Notes: generated by a model not told the origin, from the letters alone. A stretch of DNA of 64,000 nucleotides from Flavobacteriales bacterium (GCA_024103275.1 JAGFIV010000026.1:23467-87466), one strand, 5' to 3'. Counted from the first letter of the stretch, positions 25,775 to 35,576 are shown. Numbers and translations: made by a program.

Positions 25775-27013
25775 ATGAACACCGGAAAAAGATTCCCGCA
25801 CATGACCGGTTTTCAAAATGAAAACCGTGCGCCTGGATGGCCCGCAATTGCGATGTCCGGCATCCGGCCCAGGGCTCCTTGGGCCTGTCTGGTCTTCATG
25901 CTTTCGGCAGGTTCCGTGCTGCCCGGCAACGTCATCGGCCAAACCTTGGGACCTTCGTTCGTCACGGCCGGATACTCGCTCACGGACCTGGGCGGCATCA
26001 CGGATCTGCCCGCATCCCACGGCGGGCTCGCACTACGCAAGAACCAGCCCAACACGCTATACATCGGCGCGAATGCCGAATTCTCATACGCCGCCGTTTT
26101 CACGGTCGGCCTCGTCCGGGACCCCAACACGAACAGCATCACCGGCTTCACAGGCCCTGCCACGCATTTCGTCAATGCCCCGAATCTGGATGGCGGGCTC
26201 ACCTTCACCCCCGAAGGCCCCATGCTGTATTCCCAATATCCCAACGATGCCATCGGGGAAACCTGGCCCGACACCTCCGCGGTGAGCACCGTGATCACAC
26301 CCTTCGGGACGAGCCCGTCCACCGGCGGTCTGGCGTTCATTCCCGCAGGATATCCCGGCAGCGGGGCGCTGGCGGTGACCTCCTATAACGCTTCACAGGT
26401 CTATCGACTTCCCTATAGTGTGGATGCCACAGGCCTCTATACGTTCAGCGATACCACCGCGGCGGAAGACTTGTCGGGAAGCGCCTTGGGGGCCGAGGGA
26501 TTGACGTACATCCCACTGGGGTCCGCGCTTTTTCCCGTGCCTTCCATGGCGATCTGTTCCTATGCGAGCGACGCGGTGTGGGTATACGCAGTGGCACCCG
26601 ATGGCCTGCCCGATACCAGCAGCGCACGGATCCTGATCTCCGGCCTGAATGAAGCCGAGGGGGTCGTGGTCGATTCCCTCACCGGCGACATGCTTTTCTC
26701 CACCTTCCTCGGCAGCCCGCATATTTTCCGCCTTTCCGGATTCCAGAACCCCACCACCTCCATCACGGCCACTCCGTCCGGGACCACCCCCACATTCTTT
26801 CCGGTCCCATCATCCGACCGGGTCCACTTCAATGCTTCTTTCCCGGTCTCTTCAGTACGGGTGTTCGATCTGGCCGGCCGTGAAATGCTCCACACGGTGG
26901 GGCCGATGTCCACCTCAGGTTCCATCGCGATCTCAAGCTTGGCACCAGGCGATTACATCGCCCGCCTCGAAGGCATGGGCAGGCAGGGCCGGGCCATGAT
27001 CGTGAAATATTGA
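25775..27013 (+). CDS. Secreted protein with T9SS type A-like C-terminal sorting domain
   Basis: 412 residues from ATG 25775; ATG 25853 (MSGIRPRAPWACLVFMLSAG) would place the signal peptide closer to the end and is equally plausible. The body reads like a short propeller or sensor-type beta domain: GGLALRKNQPNTLYIGANAE, GLTFTPEGPMLYSQYPND, TGGLAFIPAGYPGSGALAVT, LGAEGLTYIPLGS. The last about 75 residues have the type A pattern: FFPVPSSDRVHFNA, SVRVFDLAGREMLH, SSLAPGDYIARLEG and a final IVKY. It is probably delivered to the surface by T9SS. The function is unknown. A -7-like TACTTTTA lies upstream near 25751. Confidence 0.68.
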   Translation: MNTGKRFPHMTGFQNENRAPGWPAIAMSGIRPRAPWACLVFMLSAGSVLPGNVIGQTLGPSFVTAGYSLTDLGGITDLPASHGGLALRKNQPNTLYIGANAEFSYAAVFTVGLVRDPNTNSITGFTGPATHFVNAPNLDGGLTFTPEGPMLYSQYPNDAIGETWPDTSAVSTVITPFGTSPSTGGLAFIPAGYPGSGALAVTSYNASQVYRLPYSVDATGLYTFSDTTAAEDLSGSALGAEGLTYIPLGSALFPVPSMAICSYASDAVWVYAVAPDGLPDTSSARILISGLNEAEGVVVDSLTGDMLFSTFLGSPHIFRLSGFQNPTTSITATPSGTTPTFFPVPSSDRVHFNASFPVSSVRVFDLAGREMLHTVGPMSTSGSIAISSLAPGDYIARLEGMGRQGRAMIVKY

Positions 27014-27124
27014 TCCGTATCCCCGGCATTGCACCTTGATCGCTCAAATGCCCCCATTCTCGCACGTGTTCCCGCCCTGCCGTTGATCCCTCTGAACAGG
27101 CGGGACCGCTTGTGACCATGTGGG

Positions 27125-27132
27125 TATATTTG
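27125..27132 (+). promoter_or_regulatory. -7 promoter box for the toxin-antitoxin pair
   Basis: A perfect TATATTTG, 17 bp before ATG 27150. I see no TTG at the usual 19-21 bp upstream. It supports starting the antitoxin at 27150 rather than 27120. Confidence 0.6.
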
Positions 27133-27149
27133 AGCATCAATTCTTCGTT

Positions 27150-27377
27150 ATGAACGCGCTCGCACTCCGCACCGAACTCTCCGAGCTTATCTCGAAAGAG
27201 AAGAACGTGTCCTTGCTTGAAGTGTTGAAGGATATTCTTAGCGGCGGCTCGAAGAATGCATTGCTCAAGGCCAAATTCACCGCGCGGGCATTGAAGGCGG
27301 AAGATGACCTGGCCGCCGGTCAAGTGATGAGCACCACCCAGGTTCGCGCTCGTCTCGCATCTCGTAAGAAGAAGTGA
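27150..27377 (+). CDS. Antitoxin of a RelE/ParE-type pair
   Basis: 75 residues, helical and charged: MNALALRTELSELISKEKN, then VSLLEVLKDILSGG, a basic stretch and the end RARLASRKKK. It lacks a clear DNA-binding motif, but size, promoter and a 4-bp overlap with the downstream toxin gene (GTGA, 27374-27377) fit a type II antitoxin. It would bind and neutralise the toxin and probably repress the operon. The family cannot be fixed from the sequence alone. Confidence 0.72.
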   Translation: MNALALRTELSELISKEKNVSLLEVLKDILSGGSKNALLKAKFTARALKAEDDLAAGQVMSTTQVRARLASRKKK

Positions 27378-27673
27378 AGCTCCTGGTTTCCGAGTACGCC
27401 GCCGCGCGACTCGATGACATCTGGAACTATTACGCCACCGAAGCCAGCGAGCGTGTGGCCGATCGGATCACCAAGAAGATCGTGGATGACATCGATTGGC
27501 TGGTGGACCACCCGCGTGGTGGACAGTATGAGCCGCTGCTCGACCACCTGAAGATGGGACACCGATGCAAGGTGAGCGGGAACTACAAGATCATCTACCG
27601 CATCATCAACGACCTGATCTTCGTGTCGGACATCTTTGATGCTCGGCAAGACCCGGAGAAGATGGTGTGGTGA
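27374..27673 (+). CDS. Type II toxin, RelE/ParE superfamily
   Basis: 99 residues with a GTG start overlapping the antitoxin stop. The fold pattern is typical of RelE/ParE: MKLLVSEYAAARLDDIWNYY, two helices (SERVADRITKKIVDDIDWLV), the HPRGGQYEPLL loop, then GHRCKVSGNYKIIYRIINDL with the characteristic basic and Tyr residues, ending IFVSDIFDARQDPEKM. Such toxins cleave mRNA on ribosomes or inhibit gyrase; the ParE-like helix arrangement and YRI core do not tell which. The pair is isolated between a T9SS cargo gene and a repeat region. Confidence 0.85.
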   Translation: MKLLVSEYAAARLDDIWNYYATEASERVADRITKKIVDDIDWLVDHPRGGQYEPLLDHLKMGHRCKVSGNYKIIYRIINDLIFVSDIFDARQDPEKMVW

Positions 27674-27750
27674 AGAAGGTCCCATGTGGCCCGCCCGCCC
27701 AAACTCATGCCCATCCTTGGCGGAACACTTGCGACAATGAGGGGGATGGG

Positions 27751-27879
27751 GGCGGATAAAGCAACGGCACTCGCGGCACGCGAGCGCCGGGTGGGGGGTG
27801 CCCCATGGAGACGTCCATGGGAACCGCCGGAGGCGGGCAAAGCAACGGCACTCGCAACACGCGAGCGCAGGGTGGGGAG
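27751..27879. repeat. Two direct repeats of about 48 bp, each with a small hairpin
   Basis: Copies begin at 27751 and 27832 (period 81 bp) and match over about 48 bp with few differences. Each holds a hairpin: CTCGCGGCACGCGAG (27770-27784) and CTCGCAACACGCGAG (27851-27865). Between them CCCATGGAGACGTCCATGGG (27802-27821) forms an 8-bp stem with a 4-base loop. The set lies just before the four-helix-bundle gene. Confidence 0.8.
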
Positions 27880-27890
27880 CCGCGCAAGCC

Positions 27891-27898
27891 TATCTTCG
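27891..27898 (+). promoter_or_regulatory. -7 promoter box before the four-helix-bundle gene
   Basis: Reads TATCTTCG, one base from TAnnTTTG, only 4 bp before ATG 27903. A leaderless or nearly leaderless message would result. Confidence 0.35.
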
Positions 27899-27902
27899 GT
27901 CC

Positions 27903-28523
27903 ATGGCCGACAAGACCGGCGATACCAATGTCTATGGCAAGCATGGCGGCTTCGAGAAGCTGCTGAGCTACAAAGTGGCGGAATTGCTGCATGACATCAC
28001 GGTGCGCTTCACCAAACGGTACATCGAGGTGGGAAGCCGCACAAGGGACCAGATGGATCAGGCCGCCCGTAGCGGCTCCCGCAACATTGCCGAAGGCAGC
28101 ATGTTCAGTGCCACCTCGAAGAAGTTGGAGATGAACCTGACGAACGTGGCACGGGCGAGCTTGGTGGAGCTGAAAAAGGACTACGCAGCATTCCTTCGCC
28201 AGAACCGGTTGACCCAGTGGCCCATTCAAGATCCCGTTCGTCAAGAGCTGATCGACAAGCGGATCAAGACGGCGGATGAGGTAGCGCGCTGGGGTGCCGA
28301 TGTGCACGGACGTGCCCCGGAACGCAGCCACGCCGAGATCGCAGGCAACATCGGACATGTGTATTGCATGGTGGCAGTCGGTCTATTGGACCGGCAACTG
28401 GTGACATTGGCCCGCCAGTTCGAGGAGAACGGGGGCTTCTCGGAGCGGCTTTACAAAGCACGCACCCAAAGCCGCGACCAGAAGCCGACCAAGCCTGAGC
28501 CTCCTGAGGAACCTACCGCGTAG
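27903..28523 (+). CDS. Four-helix-bundle protein (23S rRNA-intervening-sequence/Avd superfamily)
   Basis: 206 residues. After a short lead, FEKLLSYKVAELLHDITVRF, SRTRDQMDQAARSGSRNIAEG, SATSKKLEMNLTNVARASLV and IGHVYCMVAVGLLDRQLVTL make four helices with the hallmark RSGSRNIAEG turn of the S23/IVP family. Members occur inside 23S rRNA intervening sequences, as Avd proteins of diversity-generating retroelements and, mostly, free in genomes without known function. No reverse transcriptase lies nearby. The protein is longer than the usual 120 residues because of a middle insert (about 100-150) and a Lys/Pro/Glu-rich tail. Hairpin repeats stand directly upstream. Confidence 0.8.
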   Translation: MADKTGDTNVYGKHGGFEKLLSYKVAELLHDITVRFTKRYIEVGSRTRDQMDQAARSGSRNIAEGSMFSATSKKLEMNLTNVARASLVELKKDYAAFLRQNRLTQWPIQDPVRQELIDKRIKTADEVARWGADVHGRAPERSHAEIAGNIGHVYCMVAVGLLDRQLVTLARQFEENGGFSERLYKARTQSRDQKPTKPEPPEEPTA

Positions 28524-28533
28524 TGCCTTCGAG

Positions 28534-28580
28534 GGTGGACACGGCGGACACGATGCTACACCGTGTCCGCCGTGTCCACC
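28534..28580. terminator. Perfect 19-bp stem-loop between convergent genes
   Basis: A 19-base arm (28534-28552) starting GGTGGACACG is complementary to 28562-28580, with a 9-base loop (28553-28561). It lies 11 bp after the stop of the four-helix-bundle gene and 17 bp beyond the carB stop, so it can end transcripts from both sides. No long T-tract follows, so it may also be an mRNA-stabilising hairpin. Confidence 0.7.
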
Positions 28581-28596
28581 CGAACACCCAAAGAAC

Positions 28597-31407
28597 CTAC
28601 CTGCTCAAGTACATACTCCGCTCCCCGTACACCTGCCTAAAGAACGGATCCTTCAGATCCTTGATGAAGTAGATCGCTTCACCCGTGCTCTTCATCTCAG
28701 GTCCGAGGCTCTTGTCCACGTTGGGGAATTTCTCGAAGCTGAAGACGGGCACCTTGATGGCGTAGCCATCAAGCCGGGGCTTGAACTGGAACTCCTTCAG
28801 CTTGTGGCCGAGCATCACCTTGGTGGCCCAATTCACATAAGGCTCACCGTAGGCCTTGGCGATGAAGGGCACCGTGCGGCTGGCGCGCGGGTTGGCCTCG
28901 ATGACGTACACCACCTCGTCCTTGATGGCGAACTGGATGTTCACCAGGCCCACGGTCTTCAGGGCCAGCGCGATCTTGTGCGTGTGCTCGCGCATCTGCT
29001 GGATCACCTTGTCCGGCAGGTCGAAGGGCGGGAGCACGGCGTTGCTGTCGCCGCTGTGGATGCCGGCGGGTTCGATGTGTTCCATCATGCCGATGATGCG
29101 CACCATCTCGCCGTCGCAGATGGAATCGCTCTCGGCCTCGATGGCGCCGTCGAGGAAATGGTCGATGAGGATCTTGTTGTCGGGCATCAGGCGCAGGATG
29201 TCGAGTACCTGGTCCACGAGTTCCTCCTCGTTGATGACGATCTTCATCTTCTGGCCGCCGAGCACGTAGCTGGGCCGCACCAGCAGCGGGAAGCCGAGCT
29301 CCTTGGAAAGGGCCACGGCCTCCTCCGCGTTGTTCACCGCACCGAACTTCGGGTACGGAATGCCCAGGTCGCGGAGCAGGCTGCTGAAGCGTTCGCGGTC
29401 CTCGGCCATGTCCAGCGCCTCATAGCTGGTGCCGATGATGGGGATGCCGTAGCGGTTCAGCTTCTCGGCCAGCTTCAGCGCGGTCTGCCCGCCCAGCTGC
29501 ACGATGACGCCCTCGGGCTTTTCATGCAGGATGATGTCGTAGATGTGCTCCCAGAACACGGGCTCGAAGTAGAGCTTGTCCGCCGTGTCGAAGTCGGTGC
29601 TCACGGTCTCCGGGTTGCAGTTGATCATGATGGTCTCGTAGCCCAGCTCCTTGGCCGCGAGCACGCCGTGTACGCAGCAGTAGTCGAACTCGATGCCCTG
29701 CCCGATGCGGTTGGGGCCGCTGCCCAGCACGATGATCTTCTTCTTGTCCGACCTCACACTTTCATTCTCCTCCTCGAAGGTGCTGTAGTAGTACGGCGTT
29801 CTCGCGGGGAATTCACCGGCGCAGGTGTCCACCAGCTTGTACACGCGCTTGATGCCGAGCTCCTGCCGCTTCTTGTACACCTGGCTCTCCAGGCAGCGCA
29901 GCAGGTGCGCCACCTGCCGGTCGGCGTAGCCCTTCTGCTTGGCCTCCAGCAGCAGGTCGTGCGGGATGGTGTCCAGCGTGTATTTCTCCACTTCCTTTTC
30001 GGTGAGGATCATGTCCTCGATCTGCTTCAGGAACCAGATGTCCACCTTGGTGATCTCGTGGATCTTGGCGAAGGGGATGCCGGCCTTGATGCTATCGTAG
30101 ATGTGGAAGAGGCGGCTCCAGCTGGGGTTGGCCAGGCTTTCCAGCAGCACCACGGGGTCCTTGGTCTCCTTGCCGTCGGCGCCCAGACCGTTGCGCTTGA
30201 TCTCCAGGCTCTGGCAAGCCTTCTGCAGCGCTTCCTGGAAGCTGCGGCCGATGCCCATGGTCTCGCCCACGCTTTTCATCTGCACCCCCAGGCGGCGGTC
30301 GCTGCCCTCGAACTTGTCGAAGTTCCAGCGCGGCACCTTCACGATCACGTAATCGAGCGTGGGCTCGAAGAAGGCGCTGGTGCCGGTGATGGGGTTCTCC
30401 AATTCATCCAGCCGGTAGCCGATGGCGAGCTTGCTGGCGATCTTGGCGATGGGGTAGCCCGTGGCCTTGCTGGCCAGCGCGCTGCTGCGGCTCACGCGCG
30501 GGTTGATCTCGATGGCGTAGATCTCCTCCTTCTCGTCCGGGCTCACGGCGAACTGCACGTTGCACCCTCCGGCGAAGTCGCCAATGGCGCGCATCATCTT
30601 GATGGCCAGCGTGCGCATCTTCTGGTAGGTGCGGTCGCTGAGGGTCATCGCGGGCGCCACGGTGATGCTGTCGCCGGTGTGGATGCCCATGGGATCGAAG
30701 TTTTCGATGCTGCAGATGATGGCCACGTTGTCGTCCTTGTCGCGCAGCAGCTCCAGCTCGAATTCCTTCCAGCCCAGCAGGGCCTTGTCGATCATCACCT
30801 CGTGGATGGGGCTTACCTCCAGCCCGTGCTTGAGCAGCTTGTCGAACTCGGCGGGGTCCTTCACGAAGGCCGCACCCGCACCGCCCAGCGTGTAGCTGGC
30901 GCGGATCACCAGCGGGAAGCCGAACTCCTGCGCCACCTTCTTGCCTTCGAGGAAGCTGGTGACGGTCTTGCTGGGCGCCATGGGCACGCCGATGCTTTCC
31001 ATCAGCTTGCGGAAGCGCTCGCGGTCCTCGGTGATGTCGATGGCCTCGGTGTCCACACCGATCATGCGCACGCCGTGGGCCTGCCAAATGCCAAGCTTCT
31101 CGCACTCGATGGCGAGGTTCAGCGCCGTTTGCCCGCCCATGGTGGGCAGCACCGCGTCGATCTTGTGCTTGCTGAGGATCTCCTCGATGCTCTCCGGCTT
31201 GAGCGGCTTGAGGTACACGTTGTCCGCCGTCACCGGGTCGGTCATGATGGTGGCCGGGTTGCTGTTGATCAGCGTGACCTCGATGCCCTCGTTGCGCAGG
31301 GAGCGGGAAGCTTGGCTGCCGGAGTAATCGAACTCGCAGGCCTGGCCGATCACGATGGGCCCGCTGCCGATCAGCAGCACGGACTTGATCGAATTGTCTT
31401 TTGGCAT
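28597..31407 (-). CDS. carB: Carbamoyl-phosphate synthase large subunit without the allosteric domain
   Basis: 936 residues. It makes carbamoyl phosphate from bicarbonate, ammonia (from CarA) and two ATP, for arginine and pyrimidines. Two ATP-grasp halves are evident: LLIGSGPIVIGQACEFDYSG at the N-terminus and VLGSGPNRIGQGIEFDYCCV near residue 545, with GGQTALNLA and GGQTALKLA in each, and ALASKATGYPIAKIASKLA. It ends at PFFRQVYGERSMYLSR, whereas E. coli CarB has about 1073 residues with a C-terminal MGS-like regulatory domain. That domain is missing here, as is usual in Bacteroidota, so ornithine/UMP control of the E. coli kind is unlikely. carA is not in the window. Confidence 0.96.
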   Translation of the reverse strand: MPKDNSIKSVLLIGSGPIVIGQACEFDYSGSQASRSLRNEGIEVTLINSNPATIMTDPVTADNVYLKPLKPESIEEILSKHKIDAVLPTMGGQTALNLAIECEKLGIWQAHGVRMIGVDTEAIDITEDRERFRKLMESIGVPMAPSKTVTSFLEGKKVAQEFGFPLVIRASYTLGGAGAAFVKDPAEFDKLLKHGLEVSPIHEVMIDKALLGWKEFELELLRDKDDNVAIICSIENFDPMGIHTGDSITVAPAMTLSDRTYQKMRTLAIKMMRAIGDFAGGCNVQFAVSPDEKEEIYAIEINPRVSRSSALASKATGYPIAKIASKLAIGYRLDELENPITGTSAFFEPTLDYVIVKVPRWNFDKFEGSDRRLGVQMKSVGETMGIGRSFQEALQKACQSLEIKRNGLGADGKETKDPVVLLESLANPSWSRLFHIYDSIKAGIPFAKIHEITKVDIWFLKQIEDMILTEKEVEKYTLDTIPHDLLLEAKQKGYADRQVAHLLRCLESQVYKKRQELGIKRVYKLVDTCAGEFPARTPYYYSTFEEENESVRSDKKKIIVLGSGPNRIGQGIEFDYCCVHGVLAAKELGYETIMINCNPETVSTDFDTADKLYFEPVFWEHIYDIILHEKPEGVIVQLGGQTALKLAEKLNRYGIPIIGTSYEALDMAEDRERFSSLLRDLGIPYPKFGAVNNAEEAVALSKELGFPLLVRPSYVLGGQKMKIVINEEELVDQVLDILRLMPDNKILIDHFLDGAIEAESDSICDGEMVRIIGMMEHIEPAGIHSGDSNAVLPPFDLPDKVIQQMREHTHKIALALKTVGLVNIQFAIKDEVVYVIEANPRASRTVPFIAKAYGEPYVNWATKVMLGHKLKEFQFKPRLDGYAIKVPVFSFEKFPNVDKSLGPEMKSTGEAIYFIKDLKDPFFRQVYGERSMYLSR

Positions 31408-31591
31408 GTCCGGAAGGGTTCCGGGCCGCGAAGGTACCTCCGATCCATACAGCCCATTCCGCGATGTGGAAAAGCCTGTGTGATCGTGGAGAACCCCGAG
31501 CGCCTGCGGCCAGGGCCAGGGCCGTCAACCGGCATGGATGCGGCCCGGCACGGCCTTCCCTGGGCGCGTGTTTACCGTGCGTGAAAAGGCC

Positions 31592-31599
31592 GAACTTTG
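31592..31599 (+). promoter_or_regulatory. -7 promoter box before the aminotransferase gene
   Basis: Reads GAACTTTG (7/8 to TAnnTTTG), with a TTT at 31571-31573 as a weak -33 element 18 bp upstream. It supports ATG 31617. Confidence 0.4.
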
Positions 31600-31616
31600 C
31601 CGGACGAACCACTGCC

Positions 31617-32840
31617 ATGCCAAGCATTTCCCAGAAAGGGCAGATGATGCCCGCATCCCCCATCCGCAAACTGGTCCCTTATGCCGAGGCCGCCCGCAAG
31701 CGCGGCGTGGAAGTGCTCCACCTGAACATCGGGCAACCCGATATCCACAGCCCGGAAGTGGCGCTGGAGGCCGTGCGCAACAACGACCTCCGCGTGGTGG
31801 AATACAGCCACAGCGCGGGCAATGAAAGCTACCGCAAAGGCCTTGCCGCATACTATCAACAGCACAAGATCCCGGTCACCCACGAGGATATCATCATCAC
31901 CACCGGCGGTTCCGAGGCGCTGCTCTTCGGCCTGATGGCGTGCTTCAACCCGGGGGATGAGATCATCATCCCGGAGCCGTTCTACACCAACTACAACGCC
32001 TTCGCCATCCAGGCCGGCATCACCGTGGTGCCCCTGTCCACATCCATCGCGCAAGGCTTCGCCCTGCCGCCGGCCGAGGCCTTCGAGAAGCTCATCACCC
32101 CACGCACCAAGGGCATCCTGATCTGCAATCCGGGCAACCCCACCGGCGTACTCTACGGCCGCGAGGAGCTGGAAACGCTGCGCGACATCGTGAAGAAGCA
32201 CGACCTCTTCCTCTTCGCCGACGAGGTGTACCGCGAGTTCTGCTACGACGGCGCCCGCCACATCAGTGCCATGGAACTGGACGGCATTGAGCAGAACGTG
32301 GTGCTGGTGGACAGCGTGAGCAAGCGCTACAGCATGTGCGGCGCGCGCATCGGTGCGTTCGTCACCCGCAACAAGGAGCTGCTGGCCACCGCGTTGAAGT
32401 TCGCCCAGGCCCGCCTCAGCCCGCCCACCTTCGGGCAGATCGCCTCCGAGGCCGCGCTGCAGGCGCCGCGGTCCTATTTCGAGGAGGTGAACAGTGAATA
32501 CCGCGAGCGCCGCAACATCCTGGTGGAGGGCCTCAACAGCATTCCCGGAGTCCTTTGCCCCATGCCCAAGGGCGCCTTCTACTGCGTGGCCGAACTGCCC
32601 ATCGATGATGCCGAGAAATTCTGCGTTTGGCTCCTGGAGGAATTCCAGCACAAGGGCCACACGGTGATGATGGCCCCGGCAGCGGGCTTCTACGCCCACC
32701 CGGCGCCTGGCAAGAAGCAGGTGCGCCTGGCCTACGTGCTGGAGCAGGACAAGCTCCGCATGGCGGTGGAGTGCCTGCGCGAGGCCTTGGTGCACTATGC
32801 CCGCACCACGGCCAAGGCCCAAGGGGCCGAGGCCAACTGA
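31617..32840 (+). CDS. Pyridoxal-phosphate aminotransferase, class I/II
   Basis: 407 residues from ATG 31617; the frame is open upstream to 31401, but the promoter and the typical family start (MPSISQKGQMMPASPIRKLV) favour this start. PLP-fold signatures: VLHLNIGQPDIHSPEVALEA, IITTGGSEALLFGLMACFNP (cofactor phosphate loop), PEPFYTNYNAF, LICNPGNPTGVLYG with the substrate Asn, FADEVYREFCYDG with the PLP Asp, and DSVSKRYSMCGARIGAF with the Schiff-base Lys in SVSK. AspC/AAT-like enzymes of this kind act on aspartate, alanine or aromatic amino acids; the substrate cannot be decided here. It is divergent from carB. Confidence 0.9.
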   Translation: MPSISQKGQMMPASPIRKLVPYAEAARKRGVEVLHLNIGQPDIHSPEVALEAVRNNDLRVVEYSHSAGNESYRKGLAAYYQQHKIPVTHEDIIITTGGSEALLFGLMACFNPGDEIIIPEPFYTNYNAFAIQAGITVVPLSTSIAQGFALPPAEAFEKLITPRTKGILICNPGNPTGVLYGREELETLRDIVKKHDLFLFADEVYREFCYDGARHISAMELDGIEQNVVLVDSVSKRYSMCGARIGAFVTRNKELLATALKFAQARLSPPTFGQIASEAALQAPRSYFEEVNSEYRERRNILVEGLNSIPGVLCPMPKGAFYCVAELPIDDAEKFCVWLLEEFQHKGHTVMMAPAAGFYAHPAPGKKQVRLAYVLEQDKLRMAVECLREALVHYARTTAKAQGAEAN

Positions 32841-33044
32841 CGGCCGCACACGGTACATGGCCTACCGGCCTTAGGCCCATCGCCCATCTGCACGGACCGG
32901 AAACGGTGGAGGCCCTTCCTGCCTGTGCACGGTGATCGTGAAGGCCTGTTTTTTCATCAACAGGCTCCTTCCCATCGTTTCACGGTTCGGGAATCTTCTT
33001 ATCTTTCCCCTACCCAAGTCGGTTTCCTCATTTATCGACCCCTC

Positions 33045-35576
33045 ATGACCCCAAGTCCCCTCCTTGGTGGCATTTCATCCCGGGTCTTCGCCGGGGGCAT
33101 GGTGGCCCTGTTAATCGCCTTGCCGAGAATTGCCGGTGCCACCACTTGTGCCGGTGCCATCACCCTCAACCCGGCCAGCTTGCCCATTACCAACCAGGCG
33201 CTGGTCTGCGGCGGTACCAACGACCTGAACGACATGAACGTGCCCGGGTTGTGCGGCGGCATGGCCAGCACATATTACAAGAACGGCAATGAGGCCCTGT
33301 ACACCATAACGCCCACCTCCACAGGGTCTTATCCGATCTCCTATAGCGGGCAAACCTGGTGCAGCGTCCAGGTATACATCGGTTGCCCCACCAATAACAA
33401 CTGCGTGGACGGTGCCAACAGTACGGGAAACTCGGTCAGCTTGAACGTCACGCTGAACGCCGGTACCCAGTACTTCATCTGGTTTGATACCTGGCCCTCA
33501 CCCAACAGTCCTTGCCCGGGCACGTTCAGCATAGGGGCGCCGCAGGCGCTGCCATCCTGTGGCGATCCCTTTTATGACCCGGGAGGCCCCGGCGGCAATT
33601 ATCCGAACAACAGCAACGTCACACAAACCATTTGCCCGGACACCCCCGGCGATGCCGTGACGTTGACCTTCACCCAATTCAACACCGAGGCCAACTTTGA
33701 TCTGATGACCATCTATGACGGGCCCAATACGACCTACTCGTCCCTGGGCACCTTCAGCGGCACCACGATACCTGGCCCCTTTACCGCCACCGACCCTTCG
33801 GGTTGCCTCACCGTCGTCTTCACCTCTGACGCAAGCTTCACTTACTCCGGATGGGTAGCCAACATCACCTGTAGCCCGTGGGTGCCACCACCTTCCGCCT
33901 GTGGTACACTGGTGTACGACCCCGGTGGCGCCGCCGGGAATTACCCCAACAACAGCAACTTCATCCGGACATACTGCCCGGACAACCCAGGCGACGCGGT
34001 AACGCTGATCTTCAACACCTTCTTAACAGAAGCCACCTACGACGTGTTGACCATCTATAATGGTCCCACCACGGGTGCACCGGTGCTTGGCACTTACAGC
34101 GGAAGCACGCTTCCTCCCACATTCACTTCCTCACATCCCAGTGGCTGCCTCACCATCCAGTTCACCTCCGACGGGTCGGTGAGCAATGCGGGGTGGAGCG
34201 CTCTGGTGGTGTGCCAGGCCATCCCATCCGGGGATTGCGTGTATGCACTGATCATGGAGGACAGCGGCAACAACGGATGGGGCTCATCCAAGGTGGGGGT
34301 ACGTATAAACGGCGGGGCTTGGACCTATTACACGGTCACCGGAAGCATGAATGTGGTCCTGCTTGGGGTGGTGATTGGCGATCTGGTCGAGGTCTCCTAT
34401 GACGACAGCGGCCCCAACCAAAACCAGAACCGCTACAGCATCAGCAAGCTCGGCCAAGGACCTTATTTCACCTCCTCCCAGCCGCCGGTGGCCGGCATCA
34501 CCTATAGCCAGATCGTGACATGTGGCCCGCCACCCGCTCCGCCACAGGATTGCGCCGGGGGCATCACCGTGTGCAGCGCACTGGCGATCAACAACAACGC
34601 CACCAATTGGGGCGAAACACAGGACCTGAATGCCTCGAACCAAGGTTGTCTTTCCACGGAACACATGGGTACCTGGTATTTCTTCTCGCCCCAGACCGCA
34701 GGCAACATCGGCTTCTCCATCTCGCCCACCAACGGAACAGATGACTACGATTTCGCTGTTTGGGGGCCCTATACCGAGGCCCAATGCCCCGCCGGACCGC
34801 CACTTCGATGCAGCTGGAACGCCCCCCCTGATTATGTGGTGGGCCTGGGCAACGGAGCCACCGACTTTACGGAAGATGCCAGCGGAGACGGCTGGGTAAA
34901 GACCATCGATGTGGTGGCCGGACAGGTCTATGTCATGTATATCGACAACTGGTCCGCCTCCGGCCAGGCGTTTACCTTGAATTGGCAGCTCTCCGGCGGT
35001 GCCTCCTTGGATTGTACAACCCTGCCCATTGAACTCCTCGACCTCGATGCCAAGCCCAACCAACGGGTGATCGATGTATCCTGGGCCACCGCCTCCGAGC
35101 TGAATGCCTTGCACTACGAGGTGCAGCGCAGCGGCGACAATCAGGACTGGAAACACCTTGGCACCGTACCTGCGGCAGGCAACTCCTTGTTCCGCCAAGA
35201 CTATCTTTTCGTAGACCAGGCCCCGCTGCCGGGCATCAACTACTACCGCCTGAAACAGGTGGATGTCGACGGGGCCTCCAGCCTTACCCATGCCGTGATC
35301 GCATACATGATGGGCGATCCCGCACGGCCCGTGATCTTTCCCAACCCGGCCATGGACCACTTGCGTATTGCCTTCAGTTCATCCTCCACCGGCGACGCAC
35401 GGTTGTACATCACCGATGCCACGGGCCGTGCAGTGGCAGGCACCGCCCTGCCCGTGGCTCGTGGCGAACAGAACACCGAATTGCCCATCGCGCATTTGGC
35501 CAAGGGCTGGTACAGCCTGCGCGTCATCCTGCCTGACGGCACACCCTTGCAGGCCACCGGGTTCCTGAAGCAGTAA
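33045..35576 (+). CDS. Secreted CUB-domain protein with T9SS type A sorting domain
   Basis: 843 residues from ATG 33045. Signal peptide to about residue 31 ([14 protein letters not shown]). Order: a PPC-like beta domain (about 35-165); two CUB domains, each starting with a YDPGG motif and PGDAVTLTF or PGDAVTLIF (about 169-280 and 284-390); a [18 protein letters not shown] module (about 395); a block from [11 protein letters not shown] (about 501) to the WSASGQAF region; a fibronectin-like [15 protein letters not shown] part; and the type A CTD with [13 protein letters not shown] near 764. The last modules match the gene at 43989-45881. CUB domains bind proteins or glycans, so adhesion or matrix function is plausible. 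The leader shares GACCCCTCATG with two fibre genes. Confidence 0.85.
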   Translation: MTPSPLLGGISSRVFAGGMVALLIALPRIAGATTCAGAITLNPASLPITNQALVCGGTNDLNDMNVPGLCGGMASTYYKNGNEALYTITPTSTGSYPISYSGQTWCSVQVYIGCPTNNNCVDGANSTGNSVSLNVTLNAGTQYFIWFDTWPSPNSPCPGTFSIGAPQALPSCGDPFYDPGGPGGNYPNNSNVTQTICPDTPGDAVTLTFTQFNTEANFDLMTIYDGPNTTYSSLGTFSGTTIPGPFTATDPSGCLTVVFTSDASFTYSGWVANITCSPWVPPPSACGTLVYDPGGAAGNYPNNSNFIRTYCPDNPGDAVTLIFNTFLTEATYDVLTIYNGPTTGAPVLGTYSGSTLPPTFTSSHPSGCLTIQFTSDGSVSNAGWSALVVCQAIPSGDCVYALIMEDSGNNGWGSSKVGVRINGGAWTYYTVTGSMNVVLLGVVIGDLVEVSYDDSGPNQNQNRYSISKLGQGPYFTSSQPPVAGITYSQIVTCGPPPAPPQDCAGGITVCSALAINNNATNWGETQDLNASNQGCLSTEHMGTWYFFSPQTAGNIGFSISPTNGTDDYDFAVWGPYTEAQCPAGPPLRCSWNAPPDYVVGLGNGATDFTEDASGDGWVKTIDVVAGQVYVMYIDNWSASGQAFTLNWQLSGGASLDCTTLPIELLDLDAKPNQRVIDVSWATASELNALHYEVQRSGDNQDWKHLGTVPAAGNSLFRQDYLFVDQAPLPGINYYRLKQVDVDGASSLTHAVIAYMMGDPARPVIFPNPAMDHLRIAFSSSSTGDARLYITDATGRAVAGTALPVARGEQNTELPIAHLAKGWYSLRVILPDGTPLQATGFLKQ

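Noticed and set aside
27903..28523. Diversity-generating retroelement (because of the Avd-like fold)
   Set aside because: No reverse transcriptase or template/variable repeat pair was found nearby; the repeats are short hairpins, not variable-region copies.
28804..31584. A very long plus-strand open frame (about 926 codons) opposite carB
   Set aside because: Its translation is low in complexity (His, Leu, Val, Asp, Gly rich) and has no family motif. It is the expected antisense effect of a GC-rich gene, while carB itself is certain.
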